From Nocardia salmonicida NBRC 13393 (GTDB lineage Bacteria; Actinomycetota; Actinomycetes; Mycobacteriales; Mycobacteriaceae), in assembly GCF_001613085.1 (NCBI RefSeq), contig NZ_BDBR01000002.1, forward strand, positions 531,515-595,514: 64,000 bases of DNA. Reading direction: 5' to 3'. A model generated the notes under the pieces. That model did not search any database. It was not told the origin of the DNA and saw nothing but the letters and a program-made list of their open reading frames with translations. Of this stretch, positions 1 through 7,538 are shown piece by piece (the stretch's first letter is position 1; every line of letters begins with the position of its first letter). Both the position numbers and the translations under genes were made by a program.

Positions 1-628
1 CCTCGGCGATATGGATCTCCATGGTGCGCAACACCATCGGCGGCATCGTCGCACCCGCGCGGATCACGGCCTTCTGATAGTGATCGATCGGTTCCTCGCC
101 GCCGAGGATCCCGATGAACAGGATCGTGTGGGCGTAGCCGCCCGCCACACCGATCAGCGGCGACAACGCGCGAAACATCGGCCGCATGCCGGGCACGTCG
201 ACGTCGATGCGGTTGACCAGCTCCTGGAACATCTGGATGTGGTTGCACTCTTCGGTCATCTCGTGCAAGCAGTACCGGAACTCGGGCGACCCGTTCGGCA
301 GCTTCATGATGTATTGCATCATTCCGCGGATCAGGATGCTCTCGAAGGCGGCGCCGACCTTGATCGAATTGGCGGTGCGCCATTTGCCGATCGCAATGCG
401 CCGGTCCAGGGGTTGATCGCGGTACCACTGTGTCGCGCCGAGCGGGTCGATCTCGGGCGAGAGAACCCACCGCACGTCGTTCGGGTCAAGGGCGAGCTCG
501 GGCGAATCCCAGTCGATATCGAGGTAGGGATCGAAATGGCGGTCGACAGACCCCTGTGACAGGGTTGCCAGCGCCTCTCGGTACTCCTCGGTAATGGGTC
601 CACCACGGCTCGATTCGGTCAGCGTCAT
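1..628 (-). CDS. AurF-like diiron oxygenase (3' end cut by window edge)
   Basis: The first 209 residues resemble the AurF p-aminobenzoate N-oxygenase family, non-haem diiron enzymes that oxidise amines or other small substrates. A metal-ligand segment, MTEECNHIQMFQEL, supplies the E-E-x-x-H pattern of the diiron site. It is followed by a stretch (GVAGGYAHTILFIGILGGEE) typical of the mycobacterial and nocardial members. The reading frame is still open at base 1, so the C-terminal third, including the second ExxH ligands, lies outside the window. The ATG at 628 is chosen because GAGGAGG lies just upstream. The physiological substrate cannot be read from the sequence. It lies 122 bases downstream of the lutC-like gene on the same strand, and co-transcription is possible but unproven. 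Confidence 0.85.
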   Translation of the reverse strand, partial: MTLTESSRGGPITEEYREALATLSQGSVDRHFDPYLDIDWDSPELALDPNDVRWVLSPEIDPLGATQWYRDQPLDRRIAIGKWRTANSIKVGAAFESILIRGMMQYIMKLPNGSPEFRYCLHEMTEECNHIQMFQELVNRIDVDVPGMRPMFRALSPLIGVAGGYAHTILFIGILGGEEPIDHYQKAVIRAGATMPPMVLRTMEIHIAE

Positions 629-750
629 CGGTGCCTCCTCGGTTCGCGTGCGGCGCGCACGGCCCTGTTAGCGCCGTCACACCGTTACCCCGAGAATAAC
701 TGAGACCTCCAGTCCCACACAACCCTGGCTCGATAACGTTTCCCCACGAG

Positions 751-1344
751 CTATTCGACCAGTAGCACCACCATCTGGCGGGCCAACTCGGTATCGCCGG
801 GGCCGCCGAGCCAGATCAACGGGCGACGTTGGTCGAGGTGGTCCAGCGCTTCGGGCAGGGAGAGGAACACCCGGTCGGCACGTACGACGCAGACTTGAGG
901 CATCTCCTCAGAGACGGCTGGTCCACCGTCGGCATCGAGTGCCAGCGAGCCGGTAGACGCGTCACCGGCCACCGCGTCGCGAACCACCGCCTCACCGGAC
1001 TCATCCGAATCCGAGCCGCTGTGCACGACCCGATGTCCCGGTGCGCTGGCCCAGTGGTCCAGCCACGCCGGGCCCGGCTCGACCGCGGCGAGTACCGTCT
1101 GCACGCTCATGCCGTAGAGCACGTCGGCGACCGCGGCGGGCAGGCCCGCGATGTCGACGGTGCGCACCAGCGAGCCGTGCTCGCGCAACCTTTCGACGAA
1201 CCGCTCGAGCACCTCGGCCCGTTCGGCCGGATCCACCAACGCGTGCCTGCCGGAGGATCGACGCATGGGGACCCGGCGCTCGTCCTCGGGTAGGTCGAGC
1301 AGCCCGTCACGGACTCGGCGCAAGATCTCCTCGCGGGAATTCAC
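751..1344 (-). CDS. LutC/LUD-domain protein, orphan and C-terminally altered
   Basis: A 197-residue protein of the LutC/YkgG (LUD) family; in lactate-utilisation operons such proteins work with LutA and LutB. N-terminal MNSREEILRRVRDGL and the segment VCVVRADRVFLSLPEALDHL are recognisable family features. Two things are odd. No lutA or lutB is nearby. The usual C-terminal motif (a serine/threonine-rich SATSDIE-like run followed by a GVHGPR-like run) is reduced to GGPGDTELARQM, so the ligand-binding end looks deleted. The start is a GTG with AAGGAGAG about eight bases upstream. It follows the TetR gene on the same strand after an 84-base gap. A role in lactate oxidation is doubtful. Confidence 0.75.
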   Translation of the reverse strand: MNSREEILRRVRDGLLDLPEDERRVPMRRSSGRHALVDPAERAEVLERFVERLREHGSLVRTVDIAGLPAAVADVLYGMSVQTVLAAVEPGPAWLDHWASAPGHRVVHSGSDSDESGEAVVRDAVAGDASTGSLALDADGGPAVSEEMPQVCVVRADRVFLSLPEALDHLDQRRPLIWLGGPGDTELARQMVVLLVE

Positions 1345-1428
1345 TCGGGCACTCTCCTTCGTTGGCGACGCCGTCGTCGCCGTTCACACATTCCCTCTCC
1401 CCACATACCGCGGGAACCCTTCGAATCG

Positions 1429-2169
1429 CTACCGTACCGACCGGTCCACATCATCCGAGCGCGGCACGACGAAGCCGAGCAGATGCAGTAACCGATCGAT
1501 ATTCAGGTCGAAGATCTCCGCGCGATCGGCGAAGGTGTCGCGGCCGTACATGTCGAACACGTCGAAGTTCACGGCACCGAACAGCGTGGTCCATGCGGTG
1601 AGGGCTGACGCGATCACCGAGTCGGGGGCGAGCAGGCCGAACTGCTCACGAATCGTCGCGAAATCGGCGGCCGTTCGCGCGCTGATCGCCGGTCCGGTAG
1701 CGGGGACGTCGAGCTGCCCCTGACGGTAAGCGCTGTCGACGATGCCGAGCAGGATCGCGATCACCCGCACCCCTGGCGCCTCGGTGTCAGCGGCGGGTGC
1801 GTCGTAGCCGGGTACGGGCGTGCCGAAGAGCAGGCCGTACCAGGCGGGTTCGGCCAGCGCCCATTCCCGCACCGCCCGCGCGGTGACCCGGAAACGGGTC
1901 GCCGGGTCGCCGGGTGCGTCGATCAGTGCCGCGTCGACGGCGTCGCCCAATGCGTTGTAGCCGTCGACCACCAGCATGGTCAGCAGTTCGTCGCGGCTGC
2001 GCACGTACCGATACACCGCCGAGGACACCACACCCAGATCACGCGCGACCGCACGCAACGACAGTGCCGCGGCGCCCTGGGTAGCGAGGTGCTCGCGGCC
2101 GATGCGTTTGATGTCGGCGATCGTCTGCGCACGGGCCAGGGCGCGCGGGCCCGGCTGGTCGGAACTCAT
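1429..2169 (-). CDS. TetR family regulator
   Basis: A 246-residue TetR-type repressor. The N-terminal helix-turn-helix is clear (GAAALSLRAVARDLGVVSSA then VYRYVRSRDELL), and a TetR_C-type ligand-binding domain follows, with the segment ALAEPAWYGLLFGTPVPGY found in many actinobacterial homologues. The ATG at 2169 is preferred over longer upstream alternatives because it starts seven bases after the stop of the MerR gene and leaves a normal-length N-terminus. MerR and TetR therefore probably form a two-regulator operon transcribed away from choD. Its ligand and target are unknown. Candidate targets are its own operon and the downstream lutC-like gene. Confidence 0.9.
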   Translation of the reverse strand: MSSDQPGPRALARAQTIADIKRIGREHLATQGAAALSLRAVARDLGVVSSAVYRYVRSRDELLTMLVVDGYNALGDAVDAALIDAPGDPATRFRVTARAVREWALAEPAWYGLLFGTPVPGYDAPAADTEAPGVRVIAILLGIVDSAYRQGQLDVPATGPAISARTAADFATIREQFGLLAPDSVIASALTAWTTLFGAVNFDVFDMYGRDTFADRAEIFDLNIDRLLHLLGFVVPRSDDVDRSVR

Positions 2170-2176
2170 CTTCCGA

Positions 2177-2893
2177 TCATCGCCCACTGGTGGCGCGAGC
2201 CGGGGCACGGCGCCCGGCCGCGTCGTCGGCGGCGGCCGCGGCGCGTTCGATCTCGGCGGCGAGCGTGGCACCGCCGACCTCCCATGCCATCGCGAGCAAT
2301 CGGTCGCGGAAGCGGCTCAGGTCCACACCGACACTCTCGCCGCCGTAGCTCGTGCCCGCGGCGTCACGGATCGTGTGCACCACTTCGTCGGCGAGCACGG
2401 CGATCCGCGACTGGATCATCGTGCGCAGCACCCCGCTGAGCGTGATGTCGATGCCGACGTCGTAGAGGACCAGCGCGGCCTTGAACATCGACCGGTCCCC
2501 GAGGAACCAGCGCTCGTCACGGCGCTCGAGATATCCCGCCGAGATGAGCTCCGCGAGCACATCGGTACCACGGTCGCCCAGCATCGCCGCGAGCTCGGCG
2601 TCGTCGATGTGGCACGAGCGTTCGGCAGCCTGGCTCGCGCGCGGATCGAACAGCACGCGCCAATCACCGGCCTGCGGCTCAGCGTCGAACACCTCGCGGA
2701 TCGCGTCCAGGCGCAGGCCGCGCGCCTGCATGGCGACGATGTCGCGCAAGCGGTCCACATGCTCGTCGGAGTAGACGACTTCCTTACCCGCGCGGCCGGG
2801 CTTGGGGAGCACGCCGAGCGAGTGGTAATAGCGGATGGTGCGCGACGCCACGCCGCTGACGTCGGCGAGTTCCGCTCGGGTATATCGGGCCAC
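2177..2893 (-). CDS. MerR family regulator divergent from choD
   Basis: A 238-residue MerR-type activator or repressor. The winged helix-turn-helix is at the N-terminus (YTRAELADVSGVASRTIRYY, then HSLGVLPKPGRAG), and the remainder is an effector domain of unknown specificity. I prefer the GTG at 2893 because longer starts would place coding sequence over the choD promoter (2925-2953). No strong ribosome binding site precedes it, so a leaderless or short-leader message is possible. The gene is divergent from choD, and a 16-base dyad sits in the choD promoter spacer, where MerR proteins typically bind. Regulation of choD, and of the MerR-TetR operon itself, is the natural inference. Confidence 0.88.
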   Translation of the reverse strand: MARYTRAELADVSGVASRTIRYYHSLGVLPKPGRAGKEVVYSDEHVDRLRDIVAMQARGLRLDAIREVFDAEPQAGDWRVLFDPRASQAAERSCHIDDAELAAMLGDRGTDVLAELISAGYLERRDERWFLGDRSMFKAALVLYDVGIDITLSGVLRTMIQSRIAVLADEVVHTIRDAAGTSYGGESVGVDLSRFRDRLLAMAWEVGGATLAAEIERAAAAADDAAGRRAPARATSGR

Positions 2894-2924
2894 CCGAACA
2901 GCATAGGTCGAAGCGGAGCCTACG

Positions 2925-2953
2925 TTGACAGCTCTGGCTGTCGCCATTAGCGT
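2925..2953 (+). promoter_or_regulatory. choD promoter with operator dyad in the spacer
   Basis: A -35 box TTGACA (2925-2930) is separated by 17 bases from a -10 box TAGCGT (2948-2953), about 40 bases before the choD start. A perfect inverted repeat, GACAGC-TCTG-GCTGTC (2927-2942), overlaps the -35 box and fills most of the spacer. MerR proteins characteristically bind dyads between -35 and -10. Their spacers are usually 19-20 bases, so the 17-base spacing here is atypical and could mean simple repression. Confidence 0.6.
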
Positions 2954-2992
2954 TACCCGCGTCACTGTCGACACCGATCGAGGAGCTCCCCC

Positions 2993-4720
2993 ATGCCCGA
3001 GCGCACCACCGATTTCGACGTTCTGATCGTCGGCTCCGGCTTCGGTGGCAGTGTCACCGCGCTGCGCCTGGTGGAGAAGGGCTACAAGGTCGGCGTGATC
3101 GAGGCGGGCCGCCGCTTCGCCGATGACGAACTGCCGAAAACCAGCTGGGACCTGCGTAAATTCGTGTGGGCACCCAAGCTCGGCTGCTACGGCATCCAGC
3201 GCATCCACCCGCTGCGCGACGTTCTGATCCTGGGCGGCGCCGGCGTGGGTGGTGGCTCGCTGAATTACGCCAACACCCTCTACGTGCCGCCGGAGCCGTT
3301 CTTCCAGGACCCGCAGTGGCGGGAGATCACCGACTGGCGCACCGAGCTGACTCCCTATTACGAGCAAGCGAAGAAGATGCTCGGTGTCGTGACGAATCCC
3401 CACATGACTCCCGCCGACGAGATCTTCAAGTCCGTCGCCGAGGACCTGGGTGTGGGCGACACGTTCGTGCAGACTCCCGTCGGCGTGTTCTTCGGTACGC
3501 CCGGTGAGACCGAGGCCGACCCCTACTTCGGTGGTGTCGGTCCCGAGCGCACCGGCTGTGTGGAATGTGGCGACTGCATGGTCGGCTGCAAGTTCGGCGC
3601 CAAGAACACCCTGGTGAAGAACTACCTCTACCTCGCGGAGAAGGCCGGCGCGCAGGTCATTCCGATGACCACAGTGTCGTCGCTACGACCGCTGCCCGAC
3701 GGCACCTGGGACGTGGCCACCGAGCGCACCGGCGCGTGGGTGCGCAAGGCGCCCAAGACGTTGACCGCCAAGCATGTCGTGCTCGCGGCGGGCACGCTCG
3801 GTACGCAGAAGCTGCTGCACGCGATGCGTGATGAGGGTGCGCTGCCGAATCTGTCGGACAAGCTCGGCCTGCTGACCCGCACGAACTCCGAGTCGATCGT
3901 CGGTGCGGCGACCAAGACGCTGGGGCCGGACCAGGACTTCACCAAGGGCGTCGCGATCACCTCCTCGATCCACCCCACCCCCGATACCCACGTCGAGCCG
4001 GTCCGCTACGGCAAGGGCTCAAACTCGATGGGCATGCTGCAAACGCTCATGGTCGACGGCGGCGGGCGGGTGCCGCGATGGCTGCGGTTCCTGGGGCTGG
4101 TGCTGTCCAATCCGCTGACCTTCTTCCGCTTCATGAGCACGAAGAACTGGAGCGAGCGCACGATCATCTCTCTCGTCATGCAGCACCTGGACAACTCGAT
4201 CACCACTTACACCAAGCGCGGGCTGTTCGGTGGCCGCAAGCTGACCTCCAAACAGGGCCACGGACAGCCGAACCCGACGTGGATCCCGGCGGGCAACGAT
4301 GTCACCCGACGGGTCGCGGAGAAGATCGGCGGCGTCGCCGGTGGCACCTGGGGTGATGTGTTCAATGTGCCGATGACCGCGCACTTCCTCGGCGGCGCGG
4401 CGATCGGCGCCGACCGCGAGCACGGCGTGATCGACGCCTACCACCGCGTGTACGGCTACCCGACGCTCAGCGTTGTCGACGGTGCCGCCGTGTCGGCCAA
4501 CCTCGGCGTCAACCCCTCGCTCACCATTACCGCCCAAGCCGAGCGCGCGGCCGCCTACTGGCCCAACAACGGCGAGGTCGACACCCGCCCCGAGCAGAGC
4601 GCCGGCTACAGCAAGATCGCCCCGGTTCGCCCGAACCAGCCGGTCGTGCCCGCGAGCGCGCCCGCCGCCCTGATCCTGCCGATCATCGAGGTCCGCAGCT
4701 CGGAGAAGACCGCGGGCTGA
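2993..4720 (+). CDS. choD: GMC-type cholesterol oxidase, ChoD family
   Basis: A 575-residue flavoprotein that lines up closely along its length with M. tuberculosis ChoD (Rv3409c, 578 residues). Family members are annotated as oxidising 3-beta-hydroxysterols. The FAD-binding Rossmann motif GSGFGG is at residues 14-19. GGAGVGGGSLNYANTLYVPP is a GMC/ChoD hallmark, and the C-terminal segment VVDGAAVSANLGVNPSLTI supplies the conserved flavin-binding Asn-Pro. A four-cysteine cluster (C189, C192, C195, C199) is also present in mycobacterial ChoD. The ATG follows a GAGGAGC ribosome binding site. It has its own promoter divergent from a MerR gene and a strong terminator behind it, so it is monocistronic. 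Whether cholesterol is the true substrate of ChoD-type enzymes is debated. Confidence 0.93.
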   Translation: MPERTTDFDVLIVGSGFGGSVTALRLVEKGYKVGVIEAGRRFADDELPKTSWDLRKFVWAPKLGCYGIQRIHPLRDVLILGGAGVGGGSLNYANTLYVPPEPFFQDPQWREITDWRTELTPYYEQAKKMLGVVTNPHMTPADEIFKSVAEDLGVGDTFVQTPVGVFFGTPGETEADPYFGGVGPERTGCVECGDCMVGCKFGAKNTLVKNYLYLAEKAGAQVIPMTTVSSLRPLPDGTWDVATERTGAWVRKAPKTLTAKHVVLAAGTLGTQKLLHAMRDEGALPNLSDKLGLLTRTNSESIVGAATKTLGPDQDFTKGVAITSSIHPTPDTHVEPVRYGKGSNSMGMLQTLMVDGGGRVPRWLRFLGLVLSNPLTFFRFMSTKNWSERTIISLVMQHLDNSITTYTKRGLFGGRKLTSKQGHGQPNPTWIPAGNDVTRRVAEKIGGVAGGTWGDVFNVPMTAHFLGGAAIGADREHGVIDAYHRVYGYPTLSVVDGAAVSANLGVNPSLTITAQAERAAAYWPNNGEVDTRPEQSAGYSKIAPVRPNQPVVPASAPAALILPIIEVRSSEKTAG

Positions 4721-4732
4721 TTCGACGAAATC

Positions 4733-4776
4733 AGGCCCCGGCCTTGCGGTTACTACCGCAAGGCCGGGGCCTTTCC
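4733..4776 (+). terminator. Intrinsic terminator of choD
   Basis: A perfect 18-bp inverted repeat (4733-4750 pairing with 4755-4772) around a TACT loop, followed by a short T run, lies 12 bases after the choD stop. Confidence 0.9.
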
Positions 4777-4824
4777 TGTTCCCGGACACGTAGCATCGGT
4801 GCCGACGACGGGGAGGAGCTTTCG

Positions 4825-5648
4825 ATGACGGTGCTGGTTTTGGGCGGCTACGGAACGGTCGGCGCGCATCTGGTGCGATTGCTCCGCGCCGAAGGGATCT
4901 CCGTGCAGGCGGCGGGGCGCGATCCCGCCAGGGCGGACCGGGTGGTCGACCTGCGCGACAGCGCCGGTGTCGACGCGGCTTCGGCAGATGCGACCATCGT
5001 CGTGAACTGCGCGGGCACCGAGGATGTCGGGTTGGCTCCCGGACTCACCACCCTGCTCGCCGTCGACGCACTCACAGCCCGCAGCGGCCCCGTCGACATC
5101 ATGATCGGCCTCGGCTCCGGCGAATCCCACGGCCCCGCCGCGACTGCCTGAACCTATCGGCTCCTCGGTCAGCGCTTTCCCGACGCCGACGGCACGAGCA
5201 TCCGCAATTTCACCGGGCGGCAACGCTTTGCGGCGCCCGCGCACGCCGGCTACCGACCGTTTCCCGCTCTCCGCGCGGACTTCGCCGATCAGCACCGTCT
5301 CACCCGCGAGTTCGGTGTCCCGGTGCGCACCTACCTCCGCCTCGACTCCCGACTCGCCACGCTCGGCCTGGCTGCCCTCACGTGGACGCCTGCCCTGCAA
5401 TCGCTGGCGCCTGCCCATATGCCCGGCAGCAGTGATCGCTGGGTAGCGCTCGCGCAGTCCGCGGACGGATCCATCAGATCGCGTGCGGCCGTGGACAATC
5501 ACAGGCTACGGCCGTGGTCGCCGCCATCACGGTGCGCGCACTGATCCGGAATCCGGTCTCCGCGCCGACCTGGATCCATCAGCTTCTCGAGCTCGACGAC
5601 ATCTGTCATGACCCGCTCGCGGCAGATATCCGGTTCGACCGCTCCTGA
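4825..5648 (+). pseudogene. Decayed NAD(P)-binding (saccharopine dehydrogenase-like) protein gene
   Basis: The start is intact: GGGGAGGAGC precedes an ATG at 4825, and the protein opens MTVLVLGGYGTVGAHLVRLL, a Rossmann nucleotide-binding motif. In the same frame a TGA at 5149-5151 interrupts the text, yet clearly coding sequence continues after it (TYRLLGQRFPDADG, then REFGVPVRTYLRLDSRLATL) up to about 5495. Coding then shifts to a second frame (ATAVVAAITVRALI) and ends at 5646-5648. The two lesions are therefore one nonsense codon and one frameshift. Relatives typically have Trp-Thr where the stop falls, so a single TGG-to-TGA change would explain it. Sequencing error is the alternative explanation. 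Confidence 0.75.
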
Positions 5649-5665
5649 AGGCACCGCCGAAGTGT

Positions 5666-6568
5666 TCAGAGTGCGTTGATTCGGGCCAGTGCTTCGAACG
5701 CCAGATCGGCTGCCTGCCACAACGCCGTGATCTCGGTACGGACCGCGGGGGCGAGAGCGGGGTCTTGTAGGGCGAGGCCGTTGGTGAAGATCACCGTGTT
5801 CGCGCCGAGGTCGGCGGCGATGAGCAGCTGTTCGGTGGCTACGCCCGCGCCGAACAGCTGGTCGAGTCCTTCGCCGACGAAGTAGAACCGCCACAGTGGT
5901 CCGAGGTCGGCCCCGTAGGCCGCCTTCGTGCGGTCGATGATCACGTCGCCGACCGAGGCGATTCCCGCCACGATCTTGAAGTAGTCCGGCGCGTTCTCGG
6001 GCTTGGTGGCGACCGCTGCCGCCGAATAGGTCAGGTCGACAGTCAGGTGCGCGTTGTATCCGGCCATGGCCGTGCGAGCACGCGATGCCCCGCAGTCGCG
6101 GGCCAGCGCGAAGTAGTGCGCCCAGTGGGGTTCCGCGATGCCACCGGTGAACTCGGCGTGCAGATTGTCGAGGAACCGGCGCAGCAGTTCGAAGCTGATC
6201 GCGTGCGCGTACTCGCGGTTCACGAAGGCCGCCGGATCGCGTTGCATCGGCATCACCGCGGCGTATTCGACGCCGTCGAGCCCGATCGCGAACAGCCCGC
6301 GCAAGTCTCGATGCTCGACGAGGATCTCGGTGATCCGATGGTGGCGGGCCACCGCGTCCTCGAGGCCGGCCAGGCTGCCCGCACCGGAGATCGCCGACGT
6401 GTCCGACAGCCGCGCGAGCTCGGCGATGTCGGCCTGCGACAGGGTCGACCCGCAGGCCGTGTCCTGTACCGCGCCGGAGGCCGGGCCTACGGGCAAGGCC
6501 AATGCCACGACCGCGACACAGGCTGCAATTCCACTCGATACGCGCACGCGCCGATTCCACCACCTCAT
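5666..6568 (-). CDS. Secreted DUF5995-type protein
   Basis: A 300-residue protein with an Arg-rich N-terminus (MRWWNRRVRV), a hydrophobic core and a likely signal-peptidase site near ALPVGPASGAVQ, so it is exported. The mature part is mainly alpha-helical and resembles the actinobacterial DUF5995 family, for example EYAHAISFELLRRFLDNLH and PHWAHYFALARDC. The function of the family is unknown. Two cysteines in the mature protein could form a disulfide. It is transcribed toward the pseudogene at 4825-5648 and divergently from the NmrA-like gene 87 bases away. Confidence 0.75.
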   Translation of the reverse strand: MRWWNRRVRVSSGIAACVAVVALALPVGPASGAVQDTACGSTLSQADIAELARLSDTSAISGAGSLAGLEDAVARHHRITEILVEHRDLRGLFAIGLDGVEYAAVMPMQRDPAAFVNREYAHAISFELLRRFLDNLHAEFTGGIAEPHWAHYFALARDCGASRARTAMAGYNAHLTVDLTYSAAAVATKPENAPDYFKIVAGIASVGDVIIDRTKAAYGADLGPLWRFYFVGEGLDQLFGAGVATEQLLIAADLGANTVIFTNGLALQDPALAPAVRTEITALWQAADLAFEALARINAL

Positions 6569-6655
6569 CGGCGGATCCGCGCTTCGACGCGCGCGCCGAC
6601 CTGCTTGCTGGGCGTGTCGGCACCACCTGTCGCGCCCGCCCCATAGCCTGGACCG

Positions 6656-7504
6656 ATGCCGGAGACCATTGCGATTTCAGGAGCCAGTGGACATGTCGGC
6701 GGCCGGGTGGCCAATCTGCTCGCCGCGTCGGGCGCGCGACTGCGACTGCTCGGACGCAACGTCGACCACATCGCGCCCATCGACGGTGCCACCACAGCGA
6801 CCATCGACTTCGGCGATCCGGCCAGCGTGGGCGTTGCGCTCGACGGCGTGCAGACCTTCTTCTTCGTCTCCGCCACCGAGAGCGCCGACCGGGCCGCCCA
6901 GCAGAGCGCGGTGGTGAACGCCGCGAAAGACGCGGGTGTGCAACGGATCGTGTATCTGTCCTTCGTCGGCGCGGCGCCCGACGCCACGTTCACCTTCGGT
7001 CGCGACCACTGGTACACCGAACAGGCCATCCGCGCCTCCGGGCTCGCGTTCACCTTCCTGCGCGACAACCAATACCAGGACATCATCCCGCACTTCGCCG
7101 ATGCCGACGGAGTGATCGAGGGCCCGGCGGCCGACGGTAAGGTCGCCGCGGTCACTCGCGCCGATGTCGCCGATTGCGCTGCGGCAGTGCTCGATTCGAC
7201 CGCCCACCTCGGCAAGACCTTCGACCTCACCGGTCCGCTCGCTTTCAGCCTGACCACCGCTGCCGCCGATATGACCGAGATCCTCGGTCGTCCGTTCCGC
7301 TACGTCGACCAAACCGTCGACGAGGCCTACGCCTCCCGCGCGAAATACGACGCGCCACAGTGGGAAGTCGACGGCTGGGTCAGCACCTACACCGCGATCG
7401 CTCAGGGCGAGCTCGAGCACGTCAGCGATGCGGTCCCATACCTGACCGGCCACCCCGCCACCGACTTTCGCGATTTCCTCGCGACGCTGCCGAAGAACAC
7501 CTGA
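6656..7504 (+). CDS. NmrA-like NAD(P)H-binding reductase
   Basis: A 282-residue atypical short-chain dehydrogenase of the NmrA/QorB type. The nucleotide-binding loop is GASGHVGGRVANLLAASG at residues 9-26. VQRIVYLSFVGAAPDATFTF and a substrate-loop segment YTEQAIRASGLAFTFLRDNQ match quinone-reductase or redox-sensor members of this group. There is no classical YxxxK pair, as is usual for NmrA-type proteins. It sits alone, divergent from the DUF5995 gene and convergent with the permease operon, with a shared terminator between. The substrate is unknown. Confidence 0.85.
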   Translation: MPETIAISGASGHVGGRVANLLAASGARLRLLGRNVDHIAPIDGATTATIDFGDPASVGVALDGVQTFFFVSATESADRAAQQSAVVNAAKDAGVQRIVYLSFVGAAPDATFTFGRDHWYTEQAIRASGLAFTFLRDNQYQDIIPHFADADGVIEGPAADGKVAAVTRADVADCAAAVLDSTAHLGKTFDLTGPLAFSLTTAAADMTEILGRPFRYVDQTVDEAYASRAKYDAPQWEVDGWVSTYTAIAQGELEHVSDAVPYLTGHPATDFRDFLATLPKNT

Positions 7505-7528
7505 CCCGGCTCATCTGGGCCGGGTCAG
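7501..7528. terminator. Bidirectional terminator between convergent genes
   Basis: A perfect 10-bp inverted repeat (CTGACCCGGC at 7501-7510, GCCGGGTCAG at 7519-7528) overlaps the end of the NmrA-like gene and lies 11 bases beyond the permease stop on the other strand. Confidence 0.7.
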
Positions 7529-7538
7529 GCAGACCACC

